Part shown: piece after piece, positions 34,768 through 42,278 of the stretch
How the letters are laid out: every line of letters starts with the position of its first letter
Position numbering within the stretch: the first letter of the stretch is position 1
Origin: Sideroxydans sp.
GTDB lineage: Bacteria > Pseudomonadota > Gammaproteobacteria > Burkholderiales > Gallionellaceae
DNA length: 56,398 bases
Direction of reading: 5' to 3'
NCBI GenBank assembly: GCA_011620315.1
Contig: WOZO01000042.1
Span: forward strand, 1 to 56,398
Program-made: the position numbers and the translations under genes
Notes under the pieces: model-generated
Database searches by the model: none
What the model was told of the DNA's origin: nothing
The model's input: only the letters and a program-made list of their open reading frames with translations

Positions 34768-35391
34768 TCACCCTTGATTGCCCATCCAGGCGAGTAGCAG
34801 CACCAGCACATACAGCCCACCCAGCATGAAGAGGATGCCGAATTGCCGCGCGTGCCGCTCGACGTATCGCTCCAGATCGTCGCGCGGGATCTCGAGTGGC
34901 TTGATCGATTTCCGTAGTGATAGCCATTGATTGGCCTGGGTTTCAAAACCGCGCAGCAGGCTGGGGCGGAACAGGATGAATACTGAGACCAGTACCGCAC
35001 TCAATGCCCCCAAGAATGCGATGAGCACCAATGCGTCGACCATTGCTTCGGCCAACGCGGACGGATAGGAGAAGCGATGTACAAGTCCTGCGACCGTCTG
35101 CGCACGCTCCAACTCAAAGGTGAAGAAATACAGAATGAATACCGCACCGGCCAGAATCGCCACACCTGTCACCCGACTATGCCGATAGAACCAGGGGTCC
35201 AGCGATATTCTTTTTTCAAGCGGGCGATCAAATCGACGCGTGGAGATCCAGCGATCCAGCAGCGCACTGACTTTGCGGAGCTGCTCGTGCCGGAATAGCA
35301 GCATGCCGCCGATCATGATCGCCGCGACACTGCCGAGGATCAGGAAGATGACCGCGGACTGCAACAACCAGGTTTGGGCGAGAGGTGTCAT
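34768..35391 (-). CDS. Integral membrane protein of the MSHA locus, unknown function
   Basis: A 207-residue protein with four hydrophobic segments (about 10-33, 72-92, 112-140 and 185-203) and charged loops between them. I do not recognise the family. It lies three bases after the minor prepilin gene and before the mshA promoter, roughly where mshF/mshB lie in Vibrio, so a role in pilus assembly is possible but only by position. Confidence 0.65.
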   Translation of the reverse strand: MTPLAQTWLLQSAVIFLILGSVAAIMIGGMLLFRHEQLRKVSALLDRWISTRRFDRPLEKRISLDPWFYRHSRVTGVAILAGAVFILYFFTFELERAQTVAGLVHRFSYPSALAEAMVDALVLIAFLGALSAVLVSVFILFRPSLLRGFETQANQWLSLRKSIKPLEIPRDDLERYVERHARQFGILFMLGGLYVLVLLLAWMGNQG

Positions 35392-35394
35392 GTT

Positions 35395-36111
35395 TTAGTC
35401 CAGCCAGTGGTAGGGCGTTGTCGGCTCGAACAGGGTGGTGACCAGTTCCTTGCCGGACTCGGGCTTGCCCAGCATCGGTTCGTAGCCCAGCTTCACATGG
35501 AAGCGTATCCATTTGTTGCCGTCCGGCCCCGGCGTGAAGTTGTCCGACTGGTTGAGTACATAGATCAGCTCGCGCGACTTGAGGTCAAACATCCAGTTGC
35601 CGGGAGCGACAGTGCGCGGTGTGGGGTCGTAATACTCGCCCATGTAGTTGGGCGGCATCTTCTGCAACCATGTGACGGGGTTGTCGGTGGCGAGGATGCT
35701 CAATTCCTTGTTACCGGCTGCGCCGCGCGTCATTAAAGAACCATAGCGCAACACCAGCGCGCTTTGCAGCGCGCCTTCCACTTGCTGCATGGCGGCCTTC
35801 TCAGCCTGTTCCTGATAGAGGGGAATGCGCACCAGAAACAGACCGGCCAGCACCACGATGATGATGATGACGATGATGAATTCGATCAGGGTGAAGCCTT
35901 TTGAGGATTCTGGATTCAGGATTCGGGATACAGGGGTAGCCCTCTCCCCCAGCCCCTGCTCCGCACCCCACGACCGGCGCTGCATCGCCGGTCGGTTCCG
36001 GCAGCGGGAAGCATGCTTCCCGAAACCCTGCCTCCACCCCGCAAGCGGGCGAGGGGAGTTCACCCCGACTACTGAATCCTGAATCCTGAATCCTGAATCC
36101 TGCTTAATCAT
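35395..36111 (-). CDS. MSHA-type minor prepilin with a repeat-derived leader
   Basis: From residue 72 on this is a minor prepilin: ESSKG followed by FTLIEFIIVIIIIVVLAGLF, Glu5 present, then a 140-residue globular domain (MQQVEGALQSALVLRYG, WMFDLKSRELIYVLNQ). It lies where mshF/mshB lie elsewhere. The ATG at 36111 overlaps the mshG stop (ATGA) and is followed by MIKQ. Residues 5 to about 70 are encoded by a 200-base repeat element, so the leader is some 71 residues long. The first part of that element is four tandem copies of a 7-base unit, and the present copy number keeps the prepilin in frame. GTG and ATG codons further inside the leader are possible alternative starts. Confidence 0.75.
   Translation of the reverse strand: MIKQDSGFRIQDSVVGVNSPRPLAGWRQGFGKHASRCRNRPAMQRRSWGAEQGLGERATPVSRILNPESSKGFTLIEFIIVIIIIVVLAGLFLVRIPLYQEQAEKAAMQQVEGALQSALVLRYGSLMTRGAAGNKELSILATDNPVTWLQKMPPNYMGEYYDPTPRTVAPGNWMFDLKSRELIYVLNQSDNFTPGPDGNKWIRFHVKLGYEPMLGKPESGKELVTTLFEPTTPYHWLD
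35904..36102. repeat. Composite repeat element bounded by inverted heptamer arrays
   Basis: Degenerate 7-base units (AGGATTC, TGGATTC, AGGATTC, GGGATAC) at 35904-35931 and perfect units in opposite orientation at 36072-36102 enclose about 140 bases. The interior includes a C-rich block, a CCGGCG...CGCCGG hairpin and AAGCATGCTT-like palindromes. The interior resembles the C-rich repeats at 10868, 21316 and 44052. Confidence 0.7.
36072..36102. repeat. Tandem heptanucleotide repeat (4 copies) at the start of a prepilin gene
   Basis: CTGAATC occurs four times without change (36072-36099) plus a partial CTG. On the coding strand it begins 12 bases after the A of the ATG. Because 7 is not a multiple of 3, each gain or loss of a unit changes the reading frame. 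Confidence 0.9.
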
Positions 36112-37349
36112 TTGTGCAGCGCCGCTTTGCCCAAGTCCCACATCGGCAGGAAGATGCCAAGCGCCAGGATCAACACCAGCCCGCCCAGCATGACGATCAT
36201 GATGGGTTCGATCTGCGCGCTCAGGGTCTTGACCTCGTATTCCACATCGCGCTCGTACATGCCCGCCACTTCGAACATCAGGCCGTCCAGATCGCCGGTC
36301 TCTTCGCCCACCGCGATCATCTGCATCACGGTGGGATTGAACACGCCGGTGGCATGCGCGGTGCGCAGGATGCTTTCGCCGCGCTCCACTCCGTCGCGCA
36401 TCTGTTCGATCTTGCTGCGCATGTATTCGTTGTCCACCACCATGCCAACGGTGTTCAGCCCCTGCACGATGGGGATGCCGCTCTTGAACGACAACGCCAG
36501 ACTGCGCGCGAAGCGGGCCAGCGTGCCCTTGAGGATGATTTTGCCGGCGATGGGTAATTTGAATTTATAACGGTCCCATTTGTAGCGACCATCCGGCGTG
36601 TTGATCCACGCGCGGAATGCCACCACGGTGCCGATGAGCCCCGCCAGCAGCAGTGGCCAGTAGTTCACCATGAAATTCGAGAAGCCCATCAGGATCTTGG
36701 TCATCATGGGCAATTCGGCGTGGAAGCCCGCGAACACCTTGGCAAACGCGGGAATCACAAAGATGTTGACGATGACGATGGCGATGACCATGGCGATCAC
36801 CACGAACATGGGATAACGAACCGCACCTTTGATGCGTTCGCGCATATCTTTTTCGAATTCAAGATGGTCATACAGACGCAGAAAGGTCTGGTCCAGCATG
36901 CCGGTCATTTCGCCGACCTGCACCATGCTGAGGTAGAAGGGCGAGAAGATCTTGGGGTGGCGACGCATGGCGGTGGAAAGCTCGCGACCGCTGTCCAGAC
37001 TTTCGCGCAGGTCTTGCAGCATGGCGGTGAAAGTGGGGTTCTGCGACGATTCCTGCAAGCCGGCCAGCGCGCGCATGATGGGCACGCCGGATTTGAGCAG
37101 GGTGTACATCTGGCGCGAGAACAGCATCAGTTCCAGCGGATCGACTTTGTTGCTCTGGTTCAGACGCTGCCACAAAGAAGGCTGGTTCGCCTGGGTGGTA
37201 CGCGCGCCGTGCGCAATCTTTATCTCGGTCGGCGTGATGCCGGTGTTCAGCAATTGGTCGGCAATGGCACTGCTGTCCGCACCTTCCAGCGTGCCTTGCA
37301 CCAGCTCCCCGCCGCGATTGCTTCTGCCCTTATACGAGAAAACCGGCAC
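36108..37349 (-). CDS. mshG: MSHA inner-membrane platform protein MshG
   Basis: A 413-residue GspF/PilC-family platform protein. It starts MPVFSYKGRSNRGGELVQG, has two tandem GspF domains (about 75-195 and 280-400, with LARSLALSFKSGIPIVQ in the second) and three transmembrane segments (about 180-200, 228-248 and 382-402). It works with the ATPase MshE to extrude pilins. It follows mshE by 2 bases and overlaps the prepilin start by 4. Confidence 0.93.
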   Translation of the reverse strand: MPVFSYKGRSNRGGELVQGTLEGADSSAIADQLLNTGITPTEIKIAHGARTTQANQPSLWQRLNQSNKVDPLELMLFSRQMYTLLKSGVPIMRALAGLQESSQNPTFTAMLQDLRESLDSGRELSTAMRRHPKIFSPFYLSMVQVGEMTGMLDQTFLRLYDHLEFEKDMRERIKGAVRYPMFVVIAMVIAIVIVNIFVIPAFAKVFAGFHAELPMMTKILMGFSNFMVNYWPLLLAGLIGTVVAFRAWINTPDGRYKWDRYKFKLPIAGKIILKGTLARFARSLALSFKSGIPIVQGLNTVGMVVDNEYMRSKIEQMRDGVERGESILRTAHATGVFNPTVMQMIAVGEETGDLDGLMFEVAGMYERDVEYEVKTLSAQIEPIMIVMLGGLVLILALGIFLPMWDLGKAALHK

Positions 37350-37351
37350 GC

Positions 37352-39055
37352 TTAATCCTCGACCTGATTACTGATGCGCATCACTTCGGCGATACTGGTA
37401 TGTCCCAGCTTCATCTCGCGCAGGGCTGCATCGAGCAGGGTGCGGCCTTTCAGGTAGTCACGGGCGGCCTGCATGAAGTGGGTGTTGTCGTCGTGCGCGG
37501 CGGCATCGACCAGATCCTGGGTCATCTCCAGCATCTCGTAGACACCCATACGGCCGTGGTAGCCGGTGCCGTTGCAGTGCGAACAGCCGCGACCGTGCAC
37601 CAGTTCGCCCCAGGCACCGCGCTCCACGCCTTCCCCTTCCAGCCATTCGACTTCCTGCGGGCTGGGCACATGCGGCTCGCGGCAACTTTCGCAGACGCGG
37701 CGCAACAGGCGCTGTGCCAGCACACACTGCACCGAGGAAGCCACCATGTATTTCGGCACACCCATGTCGACCAGGCGGAACAGCGTGCCGCCGGAATCGC
37801 GCGTGTGCAGGGTGGAGAACACGAGGTGACCGGTCATGGCGGCGCGCATACCGATCTGCGCCGTTTCGGCATCGCGCATTTCGCCGACCAGAATCACGTC
37901 CGGGTCTTGACGCAAGGCGGCGCGCAGCACTTTGGAGAAACTGAGCTCGATCTTTTCGTTGACCTGCACCTGATTGATGCCGGGCAGGCGGTATTCAACC
38001 GGGTCTTCCACGGTGATAATCTTCTGGTCGATGGTGTTGATCTCGGACAGGCCGGCATAGAGCGTGGTCGTCTTACCGGAACCCGTCGGGCCGGTGACCA
38101 GCACCATGCCGTTGCTGCGCTGGATGATTTCGCGGAAACGCTTGAGCATGTCGGGCGGCATGCCCAGTTTGTCCAGCGTGAGAAAGCTGCCGCTCTGGTT
38201 GAGCAGACGCATCACCACCGATTCGCCGTACTGCGTGGGCATGGTGGAGATACGCACATCGATGGCCTGTTCGCGCACGCGCACATTGAAGCGACCGTCC
38301 TGCGGCAGGCGCTTCTCGGAGATGTCCAGGCCGGACATCAGCTTCAGGCGCAGCGCGATCGCGCTGGAGATTTTGCTGTCGGCCTCGGTTTGCAGGTGCA
38401 GTGCGCCGTCGATACGGAAGCGAATTTGCAAACGCGTTTCCTGCGGCTCGATATGCACGTCGGAAGCGCCGACTTGCACCGCATCTTCGAACATGGTCTG
38501 CAGCAATTTGACGACCGGCGCTTCTTCGGTGCCGACGGTGTCGCTCAACGCGCCGAAGTCGATATAGCCTTCGCCCAGTTCTTCGGATATCTCGCGCGCC
38601 AGGCCGCTGATCTCGTCGGTGCGGCGATAGACGCGGTCGATGGTCTCCAGCAACTGGCCTTCGGTCACCACCGCCACATCGATGTCGCGTTTGAGGAGGC
38701 GCGAGATTTCGTCGAACGCGAACAGATCGGTGGGATCGGTCATGCCGACCAGGATGGCACCGTTGCGCTCTTCCAGCGCCACGGCACGATAACGCCGCGC
38801 CTGATTCTCGGGCAGGCTGCGCACGATCTCCAGATTCGGGTTGTAGTACTTCAGGTTGATGTAGGGGATGTTAAGCTGCTTGGCCAGCGCTTCAGAGATC
38901 TGGTCTTCGCTGATGAAGCCATTGTCCACCAGCACGCGCCCCAATTTGCGTCCGCTGCGCTTTTGCTGTTCCAGCACGAATTGCAACTGGTCCAACGAGA
39001 TGAGTTTTTGCTGTACCAGCAAGTCGCCGAGGCGAACTTTTTCCGGACGCGCCAT
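37352..39055 (-). CDS. mshE: MSHA assembly ATPase MshE with c-di-GMP-binding MshEN domain
   Basis: A 567-residue GspE/PilB-type hexameric ATPase that powers pilus extension. The N-terminus has two MshEN motifs in tandem: RLGDLLVQQKLI..LDQLQFVLEQQ (about 7-31) and KLGRVLVDNGFI..DQISEALAKQ (about 36-60). This pattern binds cyclic di-GMP, so assembly is probably controlled by that messenger. The motor domain has Walker A GPTGSGKTTTL, an Asp box, Walker B DPDVILVGEMRD and a zinc site CESC...CSHC. The ATG at 39055 follows GGGGGA. It heads the locus, with a promoter 57 bases upstream. Confidence 0.95.
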   Translation of the reverse strand: MARPEKVRLGDLLVQQKLISLDQLQFVLEQQKRSGRKLGRVLVDNGFISEDQISEALAKQLNIPYINLKYYNPNLEIVRSLPENQARRYRAVALEERNGAILVGMTDPTDLFAFDEISRLLKRDIDVAVVTEGQLLETIDRVYRRTDEISGLAREISEELGEGYIDFGALSDTVGTEEAPVVKLLQTMFEDAVQVGASDVHIEPQETRLQIRFRIDGALHLQTEADSKISSAIALRLKLMSGLDISEKRLPQDGRFNVRVREQAIDVRISTMPTQYGESVVMRLLNQSGSFLTLDKLGMPPDMLKRFREIIQRSNGMVLVTGPTGSGKTTTLYAGLSEINTIDQKIITVEDPVEYRLPGINQVQVNEKIELSFSKVLRAALRQDPDVILVGEMRDAETAQIGMRAAMTGHLVFSTLHTRDSGGTLFRLVDMGVPKYMVASSVQCVLAQRLLRRVCESCREPHVPSPQEVEWLEGEGVERGAWGELVHGRGCSHCNGTGYHGRMGVYEMLEMTQDLVDAAAHDDNTHFMQAARDYLKGRTLLDAALREMKLGHTSIAEVMRISNQVED

Positions 39056-39111
39056 AATTCCCCCTGAAATATTCTGCGATGCATCGGCAAATGCACCAAT
39101 GACGGGGGCGG

Positions 39112-39140
39112 AAGTTAGCCGTTTTCCCTTTACCTGACAA
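39112..39140 (-). promoter_or_regulatory. Candidate mshE promoter
   Basis: On the minus strand, TTGTCA (39140-39135, 5 of 6) and TAACTT (39117-39112, 3 of 6) have a 17-base spacer. It lies in the 105-base divergent gap to trmL. A small inverted repeat TGCAT-CGGCAA-ATGCA lies between it and the mshE start. Confidence 0.4.
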
Positions 39141-39160
39141 GACCTTTCACAACTTTTCGC

Positions 39161-39622
39161 ATGTTCAACATCATTCTTTTCCAGCCGCAGATACCGCCCA
39201 ACACGGGCAACGTGATTCGCCTCTGCGCCAACACGGGCGCGCATTTGCACTTGATTCGCCCCTTGGGCTTTGCACTGGATGACAAGCAGTTACGCCGTGC
39301 CGGATTGGATTACCACGAGTACGCCGCCATGCAGGTTCACGACGATCTGCCGCAATGTCTGAGCGCGCTGGGCCATCCCCGTTTGTTTGCGCTGACCACC
39401 AAGGGCGCGCAGCCGTTCTTTGATACGGCGTTCAGGCCGGGAGACGCTTTCCTGTTCGGCCCCGAGAGCCGGGGCTTGCCTGCGGAAATTCTGGAATCGT
39501 TGCCAAGCGAGCAACGCCTGCGCTTGCCGATGCAGCCCAACAACCGCAGCCTCAACTTATCCAACGCGGTGGCAGTGACGGTGTTTGAAGCCTGGCGGCA
39601 GAACGGATTCGCGGGAAGTTAG
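39161..39622 (+). CDS. trmL: tRNA (cytidine(34)-2'-O)-methyltransferase TrmL
   Basis: This 153-residue SPOUT methyltransferase modifies the wobble base of leucine tRNAs. It shows the family motifs [25 protein letters not shown] and [18 protein letters not shown], which form the trefoil knot that binds AdoMet. It is divergent from mshE, and its stop overlaps the stop of gpsA on the other strand. Confidence 0.94.
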   Translation: MFNIILFQPQIPPNTGNVIRLCANTGAHLHLIRPLGFALDDKQLRRAGLDYHEYAAMQVHDDLPQCLSALGHPRLFALTTKGAQPFFDTAFRPGDAFLFGPESRGLPAEILESLPSEQRLRLPMQPNNRSLNLSNAVAVTVFEAWRQNGFAGS

Positions 39623-40635
39623 TTCAATGCCGTATGTTTGCCGCTGCTGGCGAATTCCTCACCAGGCTCACGGCTCAGCAGCATCTCAACGGCCTTGTCG
39701 GCATCGAGGTTCTCGTACAACACGCGATACACCGCTTGGCAGATCGGCATGTCCGCCTGATAACGGCGTGCAACACTTTGCACTTCGCGCGCGGTGTACA
39801 CACCTTCCGCCACATGGCCGAGTTCTTTGAGAATGTTCGGCAGGGATTGATGACGGGCCAGCAGCATGCCGACCTGGCGATTGCGCGACAGGTCGCCGGT
39901 ACAAGTCAGGATAAGGTCGCCCACACCGGACAAGCCTCCCAGCGTCTCCGCCTTGCCGCCCATCAACAAGCCCAGGCGCGTCATCTCTGCCAGTCCGCGC
40001 GTGAGCAGCGCAGCACGGGCATTCAATCCCATCTGCATGCCGTCGCAGATGCCCGCGGCGATAGCCAATACGTTCTTGATCGCTCCGCCTATCTCGACGC
40101 CGACCACATCGGTGCTGGAATAAATGCGCAAGCGTGAATGGTGCAGGGCTTTGGCCATCTGTTGCGCAAATGCGCCATCGGTCGATGCCAGCGTCAATGC
40201 CGTCGGCAGACCGCGCGCCACTTCCTGTGCAAAGCTGGGGCCGGTCAGCGCGCCGCGCGGGAATGCGGCAGGCAATATCTCGTTGACGATCTGATGCGGC
40301 AGCAGCGAGGTCTCTGTTTCGAAGCCCTTGCACAGCCAGATCACGCCGACCGGCGTTTGTAGCTTGGATATCTGTTGCAGCGTGGCACGCAAACCCGAAA
40401 CGGGCACGGCCACAACGATCAATTGCGCACTGCTCAATACCGCTTGCAGATCGTCAGCCAAAGTGAGTCTGTCGGGCAATGCGATGTCGGGCAGGTAACG
40501 GCGGTTACGCCGCGTCTCGCGCATCGCTGCCACTTGTGAGGCGTCTCTGGCCCAGAGGGTGACATCATGGCGCTCCGCCAGACTGATCGCCAGCGCCGTT
40601 CCCCATGCGCCCGCACCCAATACCGCGATTTTCAT
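39619..40635 (-). CDS. gpsA: Glycerol-3-phosphate dehydrogenase [NAD(P)+] GpsA
   Basis: GpsA reduces dihydroxyacetone phosphate to glycerol-3-phosphate for phospholipids. The 338-residue protein has the nucleotide-binding motif [26 protein letters not shown], the catalytic Lys region [15 protein letters not shown] and a conserved GLGDLILTC-like segment ([12 protein letters not shown]). It follows secB and an SH3 protein, the common betaproteobacterial order. Confidence 0.96.
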   Translation of the reverse strand: MKIAVLGAGAWGTALAISLAERHDVTLWARDASQVAAMRETRRNRRYLPDIALPDRLTLADDLQAVLSSAQLIVVAVPVSGLRATLQQISKLQTPVGVIWLCKGFETETSLLPHQIVNEILPAAFPRGALTGPSFAQEVARGLPTALTLASTDGAFAQQMAKALHHSRLRIYSSTDVVGVEIGGAIKNVLAIAAGICDGMQMGLNARAALLTRGLAEMTRLGLLMGGKAETLGGLSGVGDLILTCTGDLSRNRQVGMLLARHQSLPNILKELGHVAEGVYTAREVQSVARRYQADMPICQAVYRVLYENLDADKAVEMLLSREPGEEFASSGKHTALN

Positions 40636-40638
40636 ATT

Positions 40639-41073
40639 TCAATCACCCCAGACTTCCGATGCTTTGATATAGCCGATGGAACCGTCGCGGTGGCGCACTT
40701 TGACCCAACCGCCGCCTGCATTCCCCAGCCATTCCAGCCCCAGTTGGCGCGGGGCAATGAATGCCACTGCTGCGCTGTTGCTCCAGCTGCTGCGCACCAT
40801 GGCTGTCTGCGCTGTCACGACGACGTATCGTTTGCTGCTCAGATTGCGCTTCTCGATCCAGAACACTTTGCCGGTGGAATCGCGCGCCTTGACCCAGGCT
40901 TCCAATGCCACCAACTGCTCCAGCGGCAGGAAGCGCGTGGCCACATAGAGCTTCTTTGCCTTGAGTGAATTGGCGTCATACAGGATTGCCGGCTCGACTA
41001 CCGAGACAAAATCATAGGCCTGCGCTGCAAAGCACAGGCCGGACAACAACAGCGTTGCCAGCAATCGCGCCAT
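40639..41073 (-). CDS. Secreted SH3-domain protein
   Basis: A 144-residue exported protein: signal peptide MARLLATLLLSGLCFAAQA, then two SH3-like repeats (about 20-75 and 80-140: YVVVTAQTAMVRSSWSNSAAVAF, GGWVKVRHRDGSIGYIKASEVWG). Bacterial SH3 domains often bind cell wall. The function is unknown. It overlaps the secB stop by one base and precedes gpsA by 3. Confidence 0.75.
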   Translation of the reverse strand: MARLLATLLLSGLCFAAQAYDFVSVVEPAILYDANSLKAKKLYVATRFLPLEQLVALEAWVKARDSTGKVFWIEKRNLSSKRYVVVTAQTAMVRSSWSNSAAVAFIAPRQLGLEWLGNAGGGWVKVRHRDGSIGYIKASEVWGD

Positions 41074-41558
41074 CAGTGTTTGACTACTGCGCCCTCAGCC
41101 TGCGCTTGCGCCTGCTGCTTTTGTTGCTGATAGATCACTTCGAAGTTGATCGGGCTCAGCAATACCGGGGCGAATCCGCCGCGCACCGCCACATCGGAAA
41201 CGACTTCGCGCAGGTAGGGATAGAGGATGTTCGGGCACATGACGGCCAGAATGCCTTCCATTTCTTCAGCCGGGATGTTGCGCACCTGGAAGATGCCGGC
41301 CTGTTTGACTTCGATCAGGAACATCACCTGGTCTTTCTCGGGCACCTTGGCCGTCACGGTGACGGTGACTTCCACTTCGAACACGCCCTCTTCCAATTGA
41401 CCGGCCTTGGTTTGCAGTTGCAGATCGATCTGCGGATTCTCACGCTGCAGGAAGATTGCTGGGGCATTGGGAATCTCCAGCGACATATCTTTCACATACA
41501 ATTTTTCGATGTTGAAGATAGGGGCGTCGTTTTTTGGCGCGGCGGTGTTCTCGGTCAT
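41073..41558 (-). CDS. secB: Protein-export chaperone SecB
   Basis: SecB holds preproteins unfolded and passes them to SecA. The 161-residue protein has the family segments FNIEKLYVKDMSLEIPNAP, FEVEVTVTVTAK, VMCPNILYPYLREVVSDV and GFAPVLLSPINFEVIY. The C-terminal tail is Gln/Ala-rich. ATG 41558 is the conventional start. It lies 19 bases after grxC. Confidence 0.96.
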   Translation of the reverse strand: MTENTAAPKNDAPIFNIEKLYVKDMSLEIPNAPAIFLQRENPQIDLQLQTKAGQLEEGVFEVEVTVTVTAKVPEKDQVMFLIEVKQAGIFQVRNIPAEEMEGILAVMCPNILYPYLREVVSDVAVRGGFAPVLLSPINFEVIYQQQKQQAQAQAEGAVVKH

Positions 41559-41577
41559 TTCTTTTTTCCTTGGTTGA

Positions 41578-41835
41578 TTATTGTTGAAGCAGCGGCAACA
41601 AGCCGCCGGCACGGTCCAGCGCAGCCATGTCATCGAATCCGCCGATGTGGCGATCGTCGATGAATATCTGCGGCACGGTGCGGCGATTGCTGCGCGATTC
41701 CATGATGACGCGCTGCTCATCATTCAGATCGATGCGGATCTTCTCGATTTCGGTGACGCCGCGATTCTTCAGCAGGCGCTCGGCATTGATACAGTAGGGA
41801 CACACAGCGGTGCAATACATCACGACTTTGGCCAT
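41578..41835 (-). CDS. grxC: Glutaredoxin 3
   Basis: An 85-residue dithiol glutaredoxin with the active site CPYC (TAVCPYCINAE), the cis-Pro segment TVPQIFID and the glutathione-binding GGFDDM. It lies 8 bases after the rhodanese gene and 19 before secB, a conserved order. It supplies reducing power to ribonucleotide reductase and protein thiols. Confidence 0.94.
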   Translation of the reverse strand: MAKVVMYCTAVCPYCINAERLLKNRGVTEIEKIRIDLNDEQRVIMESRSNRRTVPQIFIDDRHIGGFDDMAALDRAGGLLPLLQQ

Positions 41836-41843
41836 GGCGCTTC

Positions 41844-42278
41844 CTACTTCTTCTTTTCCAAAGGCAGCTTGGCTTTCTGCCAGGCCAGCACGCCGCCGGA
41901 CAGCAGATATACCTGGCCGAAGCCCTGCTTGCCAAGCCACGAGGCGATGGGCGTCGCGCGGGAACCGCTGCGACATACCAGGATGATGGGACGCCCGCGA
42001 TATTTTTCCAGTTCGCCGACACGATCCTTCAGCTTGCCGGCGGGGAACAATTTGCTGTTGATGATATGGCCGCTGTCGTATTCGCTCTGTTCGCGCACGT
42101 CGATCAACAGTGCGTCGTTACGATTGATCAAGTTCATCGCTTGCAGGGTATCTGCTTCCTTGATGCCGAGGATGCGGTTGCCGAAATAACTCCAGAACAG
42201 CATGTAGCCGCTGATCAGCGTGATCGACAGGGTAAACAGGTTATCTAGCAGGAACTGCTGCACGACGGTACTCCTCAT
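41844..42278 (-). CDS. Membrane-anchored rhodanese-like protein
   Basis: A 144-residue protein with an N-terminal hydrophobic helix (about 12-33) and a rhodanese domain carrying the active-site Cys in LVCRSGSRA. DALLIDVREQSEYDSGHI is the first conserved box. It probably acts on persulfides at the membrane face. The start overlaps the pglL-like gene by 38 bases. It is a plausible partner of the sulfide-type regulator and DUF2892 protein some 2-7 kb away, but only by association. Confidence 0.9.
   Translation of the reverse strand: MRSTVVQQFLLDNLFTLSITLISGYMLFWSYFGNRILGIKEADTLQAMNLINRNDALLIDVREQSEYDSGHIINSKLFPAGKLKDRVGELEKYRGRPIILVCRSGSRATPIASWLGKQGFGQVYLLSGGVLAWQKAKLPLEKKK

Noticed and set aside
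37400-39067. Plus-strand open frame opposite mshE
   Set aside because: Antisense shadow of a well-conserved ATPase; no start signal and no recognisable domain.
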